In this document: piece by piece, positions 1-8,015 of the stretch
Layout: every line of letters begins with the position of its first letter
Numbering within the stretch: position 1 is the first letter of the stretch
Source of the DNA: a bacterium
GTDB taxonomy: Bacteria; Babelota; Babeliae; Babelales; Vermiphilaceae
DNA length: 37,426 bases
Reading direction: 5' to 3'
Assembly (NCBI GenBank): GCA_021777215.1
Contig: JAJYDS010000013.1
Span: 1 to 37,426, forward strand
Position numbers and translations under genes: made by a program
Notes under the pieces: generated by a model
Database searches by the model: none
The model's input: only the letters and a program-made list of their open reading frames with translations
What the model was told of the DNA's origin: nothing

Positions 1-1
1 A

Positions 2-73
2 GACGGATATTTTTCCGAAACTGTCGGGCAGGTCAATTGGGAAACTATCCAAGAGTACATAAAAAATCAGTGA
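2..73 (+). CDS. tnpA: IS200/IS605 TnpA (Y1 transposase), C-terminal fragment
   Basis: Reading from base 2 gives 23 residues (DGYFSETVGQVNWETIQEYI and three more) ending at TGA 71-73. The pattern Y-F-x-x-T-V-G followed by an amphipathic helix ending Y-I-x-N-Q is the typical C-terminus of the small Y1 HUH transposases of IS200/IS605 elements. The catalytic HUH and tyrosine residues lie upstream, outside the window. The downstream hairpin at 96-115 supports the call. The gene is cut only by the window edge. Confidence 0.8.
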   Translation, partial: DGYFSETVGQVNWETIQEYIKNQ

Positions 74-95
74 TTCCGATAATTCAGGTGGGAAG

Positions 96-115
96 CCACG
101 GCCTTTAGGCCGTGG
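96..115 (+). repeat. Right-end hairpin of IS200/IS605 element
   Basis: CCACGGCC (96-103) pairs perfectly with GGCCGTGG (108-115) around a TTTA loop. It sits 23 nt after the tnpA stop codon. Hairpins of this kind at the right end are what TnpA binds in this family. It has no U-tract, so it is not read as a terminator. Confidence 0.75.
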
Positions 116-194
116 AGACAGTCACTGCATTTACCTCTATAAGCGAGCCTACAGAATGCCCATGAAGATTGTCAATAACAGGGTAGATATAAGA

Positions 195-743
195 TTATTT
201 TTGGAGACGTTTTGTTTTTTCATGAGCCAATAAACATTCTTTTCGCGCCACGCCGCCATTATAACCACTTAAAGAGCCATCGGCACTTATAATGCGATGA
301 CAGGGAATTATAAGTACAAGTTGGTTGGCGCCATTTGCGCGTGCTACCGCACGGTGTGCAGCGGGTTTTCCTATTGCCCTAGCTATATCAGTATAAGAAG
401 CGATGGTGCCATACGGTATTTTTTGCAATTCTTGCCACACTTGTTTTTGAAAGGGCGTGCCTTGTGCAGCTCGAGGTGTTGTAAAGTTGGTGAATGCGCC
501 GGCAAAGTACTGACTGATTTCTTTTTCCAATAAGAGCAGTGGTTTTGTTATTCCTGTGGTAGCGATTGTTCCTAGTTTTTTCTCTAGACGAGAAATATCC
601 GCTGCTAAATTTTCTCGATCATCAAATGCCAAAAGATAGAGACTCTGGTTATCTGCGATGGCAAGCATGGAGCCCAAGGGAGTCTGTATAAGCTTTGAGC
701 TGAGGGATGTTTTTTTGATAATAATGTGCGGTGATGGTTGCAT
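195..743 (-). CDS. ogt: Methylated-DNA--protein-cysteine methyltransferase
   Basis: This suicide repair protein transfers the alkyl group from O6-alkylguanine in DNA to its own cysteine. The active-site motif IPCHR followed by I-I is present near residue 145, after a helix-turn-helix stretch containing the R-A-V-A-R-A-N recognition helix. The N-terminal domain begins near residue 21 with T-P-L-G-S. The frame stays open upstream to 827, but starting at ATG 741-743 gives 182 residues, usual for this family, and places the start downstream of a probable promoter/operator at 779-796. The Shine-Dalgarno sequence is weak. The gene is divergent from lemA. Confidence 0.92.
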   Translation of the reverse strand: MQPSPHIIIKKTSLSSKLIQTPLGSMLAIADNQSLYLLAFDDRENLAADISRLEKKLGTIATTGITKPLLLLEKEISQYFAGAFTNFTTPRAAQGTPFQKQVWQELQKIPYGTIASYTDIARAIGKPAAHRAVARANGANQLVLIIPCHRIISADGSLSGYNGGVARKECLLAHEKTKRLQK

Positions 744-778
744 AATTGGCTCGCATATGAAAGAGTTGTTTTTTATAC

Positions 779-796
779 CTGGTACTAGTGTACCAG
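779..796 (-). promoter_or_regulatory. Palindrome upstream of ogt (possible SOS-type operator or extended -10)
   Basis: On the minus strand the sequence is CTGGTAC-ACTA-GTACCAG, a perfect 7-bp inverted repeat with a 4-nt spacer, about 36 nt upstream of the chosen ogt start. It fits the published cyanobacterial LexA-box consensus RGTACNNNDGTWCB. The TGGTACACT within it also fits an extended -10 promoter element, so the two readings overlap. A related sequence lies upstream of mutL at 28150-28166. Confidence 0.45.
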
Positions 797-846
797 ATCT
801 TATAACGCTATGGTTACTGCTTTGCATTGGGCAAAAAGCAAGAGGG

Positions 847-876
847 TTGTGCGTGCAGGTGTGGCTTTGGTATACT
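847..876 (+). promoter_or_regulatory. Predicted promoter of lemA operon
   Basis: TTGTGC (847-852) and TATACT (871-876) are separated by 18 nt, with TGG directly before the -10 box giving an extended -10. It lies about 50 nt upstream of the lemA start. No other transcription unit on this strand is near. Confidence 0.5.
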
Positions 877-927
877 GGTCTTCGGTGAAAAATAACAGGC
901 GCATTTTATGTAATAAAGGGAGTCTCT

Positions 928-1494
928 ATGTCTACTGGGATGATGGTGTTTTTGGGCATTGGAATACTGTTAGTATTGTTTGTTTTCTGGAGTATTGCAC
1001 AATACAACAGTTTTGTGCGCTTAAAAGCATTGCTTAATGAAGCATGGAGCGGCATTGATGTGCAGCTCAAGCGTCGCTATGATCTTATTCCTAATTTGGT
1101 TGCTGTAGTAAAAGGCTACGGTATTCATGAAAAAGGAGTATTAGAAGACGTAACGCGTTTGCGTGCCGCGTCGATGAATGCAACGGGAATTCAAGAAAAA
1201 GCGGCGGCAGAAGCAGGTTTAACACAAACACTCAAAACATTGTTTGCCATAGCAGAACAATATCCCACTTTAAAAGCGAATGAAAATTTTTTAGAACTCC
1301 AAAAGGAGTTGAGTGTACTTGAGCAAGAAGTGCAGCTAGCGCGTCGTTATTTTAATGGTACAGCACGTAACTACAATAGCAGTATTTTGCAATTTCCTGC
1401 CTCGATTATTGCAGGTTTTTTTGGATTTGCACAATCGCCTTATTTTGAGCTTACTGCGGCCGATGAACGCGATGTTCCTAAGGTACAGTTTTAA
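928..1494 (+). CDS. lemA: LemA family protein
   Basis: This 188-residue protein has one N-terminal membrane helix (about residues 4-22) followed by a long helical bundle, the LemA architecture. The family signature is clear: L-N-E-A-W-S-x-I-D-V-Q-L-K-R-R-Y-D-L-I-P-N-L-V (about residues 34-56), then a late A-R-R-Y-F-N-G-x-x-R-x-Y-N motif near residue 140. The helical part is expected to be anchored by the N-terminal helix. The start has a good Shine-Dalgarno (AAAGGGAG, 915-922). The next gene begins 18 nt downstream and encodes a DUF2207 membrane protein, a common partner of LemA. The biochemical function of the family is not settled. Confidence 0.93.
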   Translation: MSTGMMVFLGIGILLVLFVFWSIAQYNSFVRLKALLNEAWSGIDVQLKRRYDLIPNLVAVVKGYGIHEKGVLEDVTRLRAASMNATGIQEKAAAEAGLTQTLKTLFAIAEQYPTLKANENFLELQKELSVLEQEVQLARRYFNGTARNYNSSILQFPASIIAGFFGFAQSPYFELTAADERDVPKVQF

Positions 1495-1512
1495 TCATCC
1501 GTAAGGCTACTC

Positions 1513-3234
1513 ATGCATTATCTATTTTTATGGGTGGGGCTTGCGCTTTCTGTGCAATGCTCTCTTATTTCTGCTGTGCAAGAGCGTATTACTTCATTTG
1601 TGAGTGACATCGTTGTTCACCAAGATTCTTCTCTTGCGGTGACAGAAGAGATTACGGTTTTGAGTGCTGGTGAATTTATTCGGCATGGCATTGTACGTGA
1701 GTTTCCTACGCGCTATGCAGATTTTTTGGGCGCGCAATATGTGGTGCCCTTTGAAGTAGTACAGGTGCTCCATAACGGCCATCAAACCAAGTATTCGGTG
1801 CATGATGTGGCCAACGGTAAAAAAATCTATATTGGCGATCAATCTACCTTTTTGGCTCCTGGTGAGCATACCTATAGCATTGTCTATACCACAAAACGGC
1901 AACTTGGTTTTTTTGCTGATCATGATGAGCTCTATTGGAATGTGACAGGTAATGGGTGGCGGTTGCCCATAGAAAAGGCGCAGGCTACCGTGCACCTTCC
2001 CGAATCGGTAAGTGCTACCTCGGCAGAATGCTATACCGGATTTCAAGGGGAAAGGGGCCATGATTGTACGCATGCCATACAGGGGGCCAGCGCAACGTTT
2101 GCGGCCACGCGTTATTTTCAGTCCTATGAAGGACTTACTATTGTGGTAACCTGGCCAAAAGGATATGTGCTTGAGCCAACAAGGCTCGAGAAAATTGGCT
2201 GGTTTTTAAAAGATAATTGGGTGATATTGCTTCTCTTTTTTATATTTTTTTATGTATCGCTGCTTGCCGTGCGTTGTCGGCTTGTTGTTCGGCGTGCAAA
2301 TAAACAGGGCGTAGTTATTCCACTTTTTTATCCACCAGCTGGATTGACGCCCAGTGATGTTGGATATATGAAGCGATTAGCTTGGAAAAACACGTTGATT
2401 GCGGCTGATATAGTTGATTGTGCTGTGCGCGGTTTTATAACCATAGAATATAAAAAAACATTCTGGGGACGGGCAGAATATACACTAGCGGCTACACAGA
2501 AATATAGTGATGGCCTAGGGTTGACTGCGCGTGACAGAGTTATTCTACGCAGTCTGTTCTCGCAAGGGCGTACTATTGCTCTGAGCCAAGATAATAGAGC
2601 TTTTTTAGAAATAGTTCTTGCGCGTGAAAAGCGCCAGTGCTCAGCTGCAGTCGGGCAGTACGTTAAGGATCAGAGTTCTTTTTTGTTGGCAGCCTGGGTT
2701 TTATTTGTGTTAGCGGTTTTGTTAGCTATTTTTCCTGTCGTGTGGGGATGGCAAACATCAGGAGCAGCGCATATACTTGTTCCTTTTTTAATTGGCATTC
2801 CCCTTTTGGTAATACATTTGGGACATCGTGCGTATACTTCTGAGGGTAGAAAGCTGCAAGATGAAATTGACGGTTTTCAAATGTATCTCGAGGCTGCTGA
2901 AACTGAGCGCATAAAGATAATAGGGACTCCGCCAACAAAAACACCCGAATTATATGAGACGTATTTACCGTATGCGATGGTTCTTGGTGTCGAGGAACAA
3001 TGGTCGCGGCAATTTGCTCCTATTTTTGAACGTCTTGAGCGCGAGGGGCATCCGTATGTCCCGCTGTGGTACCATGGCAATCACTTCCCTTCAAATGTAT
3101 TCGCATCGCAGTTTGGTTCGTCCTTTAATTCTGCTATCGCATCTGCGACAACGCCTCCCGGTAGATCCTCGGGATTTGGCGGTAGCGGCGGTTCTGGTGG
3201 AGGAGGAGGCGGTGGTGGTGGCGGCGGTTGGTGA
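1513..3234 (+). CDS. DUF2207 domain-containing membrane protein
   Basis: This is a 573-residue membrane protein. It has a signal peptide (about 1-20), then an extracytoplasmic beta-rich DUF2207 region with the pattern ITSFVSDIVVHQDSSLAVTE that opens these proteins. Transmembrane helices follow near residues 233-253, 390-411 and 417-435, with a cytoplasmic domain between the first and second. The C-terminus is a long glycine run (GGSGGSGGGGG, ending GW), typical of this family. It forms an operon with lemA (18-nt gap). LemA and DUF2207 genes are often paired; a joint envelope role is assumed but unproven. The gene converges on pyrG with only 10 nt between the stop codons. Confidence 0.88.
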   Translation: MHYLFLWVGLALSVQCSLISAVQERITSFVSDIVVHQDSSLAVTEEITVLSAGEFIRHGIVREFPTRYADFLGAQYVVPFEVVQVLHNGHQTKYSVHDVANGKKIYIGDQSTFLAPGEHTYSIVYTTKRQLGFFADHDELYWNVTGNGWRLPIEKAQATVHLPESVSATSAECYTGFQGERGHDCTHAIQGASATFAATRYFQSYEGLTIVVTWPKGYVLEPTRLEKIGWFLKDNWVILLLFFIFFYVSLLAVRCRLVVRRANKQGVVIPLFYPPAGLTPSDVGYMKRLAWKNTLIAADIVDCAVRGFITIEYKKTFWGRAEYTLAATQKYSDGLGLTARDRVILRSLFSQGRTIALSQDNRAFLEIVLAREKRQCSAAVGQYVKDQSSFLLAAWVLFVLAVLLAIFPVVWGWQTSGAAHILVPFLIGIPLLVIHLGHRAYTSEGRKLQDEIDGFQMYLEAAETERIKIIGTPPTKTPELYETYLPYAMVLGVEEQWSRQFAPIFERLEREGHPYVPLWYHGNHFPSNVFASQFGSSFNSAIASATTPPGRSSGFGGSGGSGGGGGGGGGGGW

Positions 3235-3244
3235 TAAGATTGTT

Positions 3245-4873
3245 TTATCTACCTAACCGTTTTTCCTTTGCCGCTTTCACAAATGCTACAAACAATGGGT
3301 GTGGTGCAAAAGGTTTGCTTTTAAACTCCGGATGGAACTGACATCCCACAAAAAAGGGGTGCGCAGGAATTTCTATAATTTCCGGCAAATTGAGCTCGGT
3401 ATTGTAGCCAGTCACAAAAAAACCTTTATCTGCAAAACGCTTCACAAACGTCGTATTAAATTCATAACGATGTCTATGCCGTTCAGAAATAGTATCTTTG
3501 CCATAGATTTCGCGAGCTTTGCTGTTTGGGATAAGTGTGCAGGGATACGCCCCCAAACGCATGGTGCCGCCCATCATAGTTTTCTCTTTTTGTTCGGTCA
3601 TCATATCGACTACCGGACAAGCTGTTGTGGTGTCAAATTCGGTCGAATGAGCGCTGGTGAGCCCCAAAATGTGTCTGGCAAATTCGATGATAGCAATCTG
3701 CATGCCCAGACAAATGCCAAAGTACGGAATTTGGTTTTCCCGCGCATAGCGTGCTGTTTCTATTTTTCCTTCAATGCCACGTGAACCAAAGCCGCCGGGG
3801 ATCAAGAGTGCATCAAATTCTTTTAAATAGGTGTCAGCTGTTTTTGGTGTTATAAGTTCTGCATCTACCCATGAGACCGCAACCCGTACATTGTTAGGAA
3901 TTTGTGCGTGAATGAGTGCCTCAGAGATACTTTTATAAGCATCTTGGAGTTCGATATATTTTCCCACAATGGCAATATTTACCGTGTCGTGCGGTGCCTG
4001 TAAATTGTCAATAATTGCGCGCCATTGGTGCAGATCGGGCTCTGTAGCGGGTAGTTCCAAATAAGAATCAAGCACATTTTCTAATTTTTGTGCATGCAGT
4101 ACCAGCGGAATTTCATAAATGCTTTTCAGATCAGGGTTGGAGATGACGGCTGACTCTTCGACGTTGGTGAATAATGCAATTTTTTTCTTGATATCTTCTG
4201 GCAATGGTTGTTCCGCGCGGCCGACAATTACGTGTGGTTGAATACCAAGTGATAAGAGTGCTTTAACCGAGTGTTGTGTCGGTTTTGTTTTGAGTTCTTT
4301 TGCGGCGGCCAAATAAGGGACATAGGTGACATGCACGAACACGCAGCGATTATTTTTACGGTCCAAATGTATTTGGCGAATGGCTTCTAAAAAGGGAAGA
4401 CTTTCTATATCGCCAACCGTACCGCCTATTTCAACAATGGTTACATCAGGATTTTTGTCCGGACTGTTTTTTTCAGGAGTAGCACTTGCTTGATAAATAA
4501 ATTCTTTAATTTCATTGGTAAAATGAGGGACTGTCTGTACTGTTTGACCAAGAAAGGTACCTTTCCTCTCTTTTTCAAACAGATCGGCGTAGAGTTTTCC
4601 TGCGGTGGCGCAATTATTTTTGGTGAGTGTTATGGTGCTGAATCGTTCATAATGGCCGAGGTCGAGATCAGTTTCAGCGCCATCATCAGTGACGAATACT
4701 TCGCCATGCTGGTAGGGACTCATGGTGCCGGGATCAAGATTGAGGTAGGGATCAAGTTTCAGGAGCGAGACGGATAAGCCTTTTGCTTCCAGGAGGGCGG
4801 CTATACCGCCGGCAGTAATTCCTTTGCCCAATGATGATAAAACGCCGCCGGTTATAAATATATATCTACGCAT
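3245..4873 (-). CDS. pyrG: CTP synthase (glutamine-hydrolysing)
   Basis: CTP synthase converts UTP, ATP and glutamine to CTP, the last step of pyrimidine nucleotide synthesis. The 542-residue length matches the usual 535-550. The N-terminal synthetase domain starts MRRYIFITGGVLSSLGKG, containing the P-loop GKG. The C-terminal glutamine amidotransferase domain has GGFGSRG, the nucleophile elbow G-I-C-L-G-M-Q and the catalytic pair in H-P-E-F. The frame is open 48 codons further upstream to 5017, but that extension is not homologous to the family and would overlap the MFS gene's 3' end. The start at 4871-4873 has a weak GGAAA ribosome-binding site. Confidence 0.97.
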   Translation of the reverse strand: MRRYIFITGGVLSSLGKGITAGGIAALLEAKGLSVSLLKLDPYLNLDPGTMSPYQHGEVFVTDDGAETDLDLGHYERFSTITLTKNNCATAGKLYADLFEKERKGTFLGQTVQTVPHFTNEIKEFIYQASATPEKNSPDKNPDVTIVEIGGTVGDIESLPFLEAIRQIHLDRKNNRCVFVHVTYVPYLAAAKELKTKPTQHSVKALLSLGIQPHVIVGRAEQPLPEDIKKKIALFTNVEESAVISNPDLKSIYEIPLVLHAQKLENVLDSYLELPATEPDLHQWRAIIDNLQAPHDTVNIAIVGKYIELQDAYKSISEALIHAQIPNNVRVAVSWVDAELITPKTADTYLKEFDALLIPGGFGSRGIEGKIETARYARENQIPYFGICLGMQIAIIEFARHILGLTSAHSTEFDTTTACPVVDMMTEQKEKTMMGGTMRLGAYPCTLIPNSKAREIYGKDTISERHRHRYEFNTTFVKRFADKGFFVTGYNTELNLPEIIEIPAHPFFVGCQFHPEFKSKPFAPHPLFVAFVKAAKEKRLGR

Positions 4874-4998
4874 ATTTTTTCCGTTTTTGTTTTTAGTATA
4901 ACAGTTTTTTATTTGGCTGTGTTTAGAAGTATGGGCGAATTTTATATAATTTCTCAACCTTGTTTTGGACATATTCTTGGCGCCAGGCGGGTTGTTGT

Positions 4999-6288
4999 TT
5001 ATAGTTCTGCCGGGCATTCGGTTTGCATGTTTTCCTGTGATTTGTTTATAATTCGATTAATGAAAAACATTTGGATCATGGTTAGGAGCATGATGCTTAC
5101 GACAAACCAACCAAGATGACTATAATTTTCGATTTTACCTGAGGGATTTTGTAATACGATAAGTCCAGCGGCTGAAGCAGCTAAACCACCGGCAAGTTGT
5201 TGCATTGAGGTGCTTATTGCCATATATGCTCCTCTTTCATGAGCGGCGGGAACAGCAGAGATCAGGGCCATTGTTGCAGACATGCGTCCGGATATAAAGA
5301 GCGCGAACAAGCATTGTGCAAAAATAGCGGTCCACAAAGGTGTTATTCCGAGTGCCGTATACCAGAGCATCCAAATGCAACATAGAGTGCTTGTAATGGC
5401 AAACATGGTAAATTTTCCGATAGAATCTGAAAGTTTCCCAAGGTATGGACCTGCAAGCATTGCGGCAAGGCCGCCGATCATATAAACAAGGGGGAGGTTA
5501 TTTAAAGAGATTCCCATATTATTGATTGAAAAAGTGCTTGCAAAAGGTTGTAATATAAAACCGCCGCTTGCTACGAGCATTGTTGCGGTCAATCCAGTAA
5601 AATAACGCGGATTAGTTGCAATGGTGAGAATGGATTGTAGGGGAGATTTTTTTGAGACCTTCTCAAGATGAGCTGTTAATGGTTTTAAAAAGAGCCAGAT
5701 GCAGATGCCGATTAGTGAGCCGATTAAGGCGATCATTAAAAAAACTGCGTGCCAATTAAAGAGGTTTGCTAAGAACAAGCCAATGGGAATACCCATCATC
5801 TGACTGGCTGAAAAGGCGCTTTGTATGATACCCATGGCTTGACCACGCGATTGCATGGGAAATAAATCGGCTACAATTGATAAGCTAATTGAGCCTATAA
5901 TGCCGCCAAAAAATCCTGTTATAATACGTGCGCCGAGCAAGAAATAATAACTGGAGGTAAGCGCGCACAATAGGGTTCCAGTTAGAAATCCGGTATAAAA
6001 TATAAGAAGAAGCTTTTTTCTATCAAAACGGTCAGCATAACCAGAGAATAAAATTCCCGAAATTGCCGCGCTAAAAGCATAGCAAGAGACTAATAATCCA
6101 AATTGTTTAAGGGTGATACCTAGATTATTAATTAAAATAGTGCCAAGTGGTGAGAGTATCATAAAGTTCAGTATGACGGTAAACTGTAAGACAGCGAGCA
6201 TACTGACGACATACTTTTGGTAGCTGCTAAATACACTTTTTGTATGACTACTTTTTGTAGGGTTTTGCTGACTTTTTATTTTTTTCAT
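4999..6288 (-). CDS. MFS-family efflux transporter
   Basis: This 429-residue protein has the 12-helix pattern of the major facilitator superfamily and a charged N-terminus. The loop motif between helices 2 and 3 is G-Y-A-D-R-F-D-R-K, a good match to MFS motif A, and helix 5 carries G-I-P-I-G, resembling the drug/H+ antiporter motif C region. A strong Shine-Dalgarno (AAAAGGATC) precedes the start. It lies 89 nt downstream of a MarR-type repressor on the same strand, the usual layout of an inducible efflux pump. The substrate cannot be told; drugs, host compounds and metabolites are all possible. Confidence 0.85.
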   Translation of the reverse strand: MKKIKSQQNPTKSSHTKSVFSSYQKYVVSMLAVLQFTVILNFMILSPLGTILINNLGITLKQFGLLVSCYAFSAAISGILFSGYADRFDRKKLLLIFYTGFLTGTLLCALTSSYYFLLGARIITGFFGGIIGSISLSIVADLFPMQSRGQAMGIIQSAFSASQMMGIPIGLFLANLFNWHAVFLMIALIGSLIGICIWLFLKPLTAHLEKVSKKSPLQSILTIATNPRYFTGLTATMLVASGGFILQPFASTFSINNMGISLNNLPLVYMIGGLAAMLAGPYLGKLSDSIGKFTMFAITSTLCCIWMLWYTALGITPLWTAIFAQCLFALFISGRMSATMALISAVPAAHERGAYMAISTSMQQLAGGLAASAAGLIVLQNPSGKIENYSHLGWFVVSIMLLTMIQMFFINRIINKSQENMQTECPAEL

Positions 6289-6377
6289 TTAAGATCCTTT
6301 TAAAAATACCATTGCTGGGCACTCCCTATTTCCTGTTTTTTTAGATGTTATGCCTGCGGGCGACAAAAAGAGATGTG

Positions 6378-6821
6378 CTACTTTTCAAAGCGAGCATGTA
6401 TTGAGCAAAGTTGTTTTAAAAACAGCTCTTTGTCTTGTTCAGACATTCCTTGAATAATTTTTTTTTCAATAGAGCTAAATAATGCATCAAAAGTGTCGAT
6501 TAGTTTTTTACCTCTTTGGGTAAGTGCTAGCTCTTTTATTCGCTCATCAGCTGTGCTGGTGCTACGCTGGATGAAGCCTTTTTTTTCTAATCCCTGCAAT
6601 AAGCTGGTGATTGATGCGGCGGTGATATGCATCACTGCTTCTATATCTTTTTGACAAATGCTGATCCCTTGGTTTTGTTTTTCGCCAATAAAAGCAACAA
6701 TTTTAGCTTGTGGACCGCTGAGGTCATGCGGTTCAAGTTGTGTATCGACTGATCGCTTTATAGTTTGAACCACGTTTTTTAAGTATGATTGAAAGGGATG
6801 TTTTATTGTTGAGTTTTTCAT
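6378..6821 (-). CDS. MarR-family transcriptional regulator
   Basis: This is a 147-residue winged-helix repressor of MarR type. Residues about 40-105 contain the DNA-binding region with K-D-I-E-A-V-M-H-I-T-A-A-S-I-T-S-L-L-Q-G-L-E-K-K-G-F-I-x-R, the recognition helix and wing start, then D-E-R-I-K-E-L-A-L-T in the wing. The start at 6821 is preferred over an upstream GTG at 6830 because AGGTG lies at the right distance. The gene is followed by the MFS exporter it probably controls and preceded by a palindromic operator overlapping its own promoter, so autorepression relieved by a ligand is likely. Confidence 0.9.
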   Translation of the reverse strand: MKNSTIKHPFQSYLKNVVQTIKRSVDTQLEPHDLSGPQAKIVAFIGEKQNQGISICQKDIEAVMHITAASITSLLQGLEKKGFIQRSTSTADERIKELALTQRGKKLIDTFDALFSSIEKKIIQGMSEQDKELFLKQLCSIHARFEK

Positions 6822-6833
6822 GTAAAGCACCTA

Positions 6834-6882
6834 TTAGTTAATGTCCTAACAATTAGGATACTAACTAATTGTATTTTGTCAA
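6834..6882 (-). promoter_or_regulatory. marR promoter with overlapping palindromic operator
   Basis: Positions 6834-6868 form a near-perfect inverted repeat centred on 6851: TTAGTTA and CCTAA on the left mirror TTAGG and TAACTAA on the right, with only three mismatched pairs in the arms. On the minus strand a perfect -35 TTGACA (6877-6882) is followed 16 nt later by TATCCT (6855-6860), which lies inside the palindrome. A repressor bound here would block RNA polymerase directly. The size and symmetry fit a MarR dimer site. Confidence 0.8.
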
Positions 6883-7034
6883 GATTTGCCTGTTTTTGTT
6901 TGTTTTAAATTAAATAAAAGTTTTCATATTGCAACTTTTTACTCAAAATGCTTATTTTTTCCTATTTATTTGCTAAAAACTGTAAATAAGGCATAGTAAT
7001 ATATGTATATCTAGCCAGTCTAGGGGGTTTTTCT

Positions 7035-7868
7035 ATGATTTGTCGCTTTTCTGTCTCAAAAATGGTTGTTTTTGTGTTCCTTATATTTGGAATGTATCAA
7101 GCGACCTATAGTTTCAGTATTCATGATAGCTTGAACAAAATGATTTCTTCGTTGTTTAAGCAACAAACGCCTCGTGCGCCGCGTATAGCGTTTATTGCCA
7201 TCAATGATGAGATTAAATTTTTTCAGGTGGCGCAACACCTGGTGAATGTTGCTAAAAATCCGACTTTTGATGGAGTTATTCTTGTTATAAATAATAATGG
7301 CGGGTCTTTGGGAGCCTTCTCTGTTATTCATGATTTGATCAAGAAAGTGAACAAATCTAAACCTATTATAGCTGTTGTTGGGCAAGGCGCACTCTCTTGT
7401 GGCTATTTGATTGCGAGCGCCACTCAGTATATTTTTGCGCATACACTTTCGGATATAGGAGCCATCGGTGTTATTCGCCAGATAAGTCGCTATAAGCAAG
7501 CAAAGATAAAAGAAAACGACCTTGAAGCAGAGATGCAGGTAAATCTTTTATATGCCGGTGAGTTCAAAGTGGATACTCACGTATTTGCCAAGGATCTTTC
7601 AGATGAACAGAAAAAAGTGCTTCAAGATAATCTGAATTTTGTATATGGCAAGATAGTAGATATGGTCGCGGAAAATAGAAATTTAAAGAGAGACACCTAT
7701 AAAGTGTGGGCCGAAGGAAAAAAATTCCTTGCACCGCGTGCTTTGGAACTTGGGCTTATCGATCAGATAGGTACTATTTTTGATGCTGAAGAAAAAGTAA
7801 GGGAGTTAGTAGTTAAGAAAAATCCCCAGGCCGCGTATGGCCCTGGTGTTACTGTTATTAATCTGTAG
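7035..7868 (+). CDS. S49-family peptidase (SppA-like signal peptide peptidase)
   Basis: This 277-residue protein has an N-terminal membrane helix or signal peptide (about 10-27) and one SppA domain of the short single-domain type. The substrate-side glycine motif N-N-N-G-G-S-L lies near residues 88-94. The nucleophile is Ser121 in G-A-L-S-C-G-Y, and Lys178 in G-E-F-K-V-D fits the general base, 57 residues later, a spacing like that of Bacillus SppA. The motif D-I-G-A-I-G-V-I is also conserved. The residue after the serine is Cys where most relatives have Gly. The family degrades remnant signal peptides in the membrane. The Shine-Dalgarno is AGGGGG. Confidence 0.87.
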   Translation: MICRFSVSKMVVFVFLIFGMYQATYSFSIHDSLNKMISSLFKQQTPRAPRIAFIAINDEIKFFQVAQHLVNVAKNPTFDGVILVINNNGGSLGAFSVIHDLIKKVNKSKPIIAVVGQGALSCGYLIASATQYIFAHTLSDIGAIGVIRQISRYKQAKIKENDLEAEMQVNLLYAGEFKVDTHVFAKDLSDEQKKVLQDNLNFVYGKIVDMVAENRNLKRDTYKVWAEGKKFLAPRALELGLIDQIGTIFDAEEKVRELVVKKNPQAAYGPGVTVINL

Positions 7869-7982
7869 AAGCACACGCAGCGTTTGGTCAAGGCGTTACC
7901 GGCAGAGTTGTACGTCTCCGTCGCTGCTTATTTTGGTGAGACTACTCGTTAGGTAACGAGATTATTTTGGCTCATGTGCTTC
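7868..7982. ncRNA. Candidate structured RNA, three-way junction
   Basis: The gap between the peptidase stop and the helicase folds by eye into a closed multi-branch structure, shown in the plus sense. The closing stem is GAAGCACA (7868-7875) with TGTGCTTC (7975-7982). Arm one is GCAGCG (7877-7882) with CGCTGC (7922-7927). Arm two is CTCGTT (7945-7950) with AACGAG (7955-7960). In addition CGTTACC (7894-7900) could pair with GGTAACG (7952-7958), which would break arm two, giving either a pseudoknot or a switch. A possible promoter for the helicase (TTGGCT 7967-7972, TATAAA 7990-7995) overlaps its 3' end, so whether it is a leader, a 3' UTR element or a separate RNA is open. Confidence 0.45.
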
Positions 7983-8015
7983 GGTTATATATAAAATAGA
8001 GTAAGAAAGGATATT

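Larger units (their letters stand above)
1..125 (+). mobile_element. IS200/IS605-family element, right part
   Basis: The window opens inside an IS200/IS605-type element. The last codons of tnpA (2-73) are followed by a perfect 8-bp hairpin at 96-115 with a 4-nt loop, and then a short tail. Such a hairpin just downstream of the transposase is the usual right end recognised as single-stranded DNA by this family. The exact outer boundary, placed near 120-125, is a guess because the cleavage site cannot be fixed from one copy. Confidence 0.75.

Noticed and set aside
4874-5017. N-terminal extension of CTP synthase
   Set aside because: The extra 48 residues have no homology to the family, and the ATG at 4873 starts the conserved MRRYIFITGG segment.
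6858-6860. Reading the marR palindrome as a terminator hairpin
   Set aside because: It has no T-run, is AT-rich and overlaps promoter boxes, which fits an operator better.
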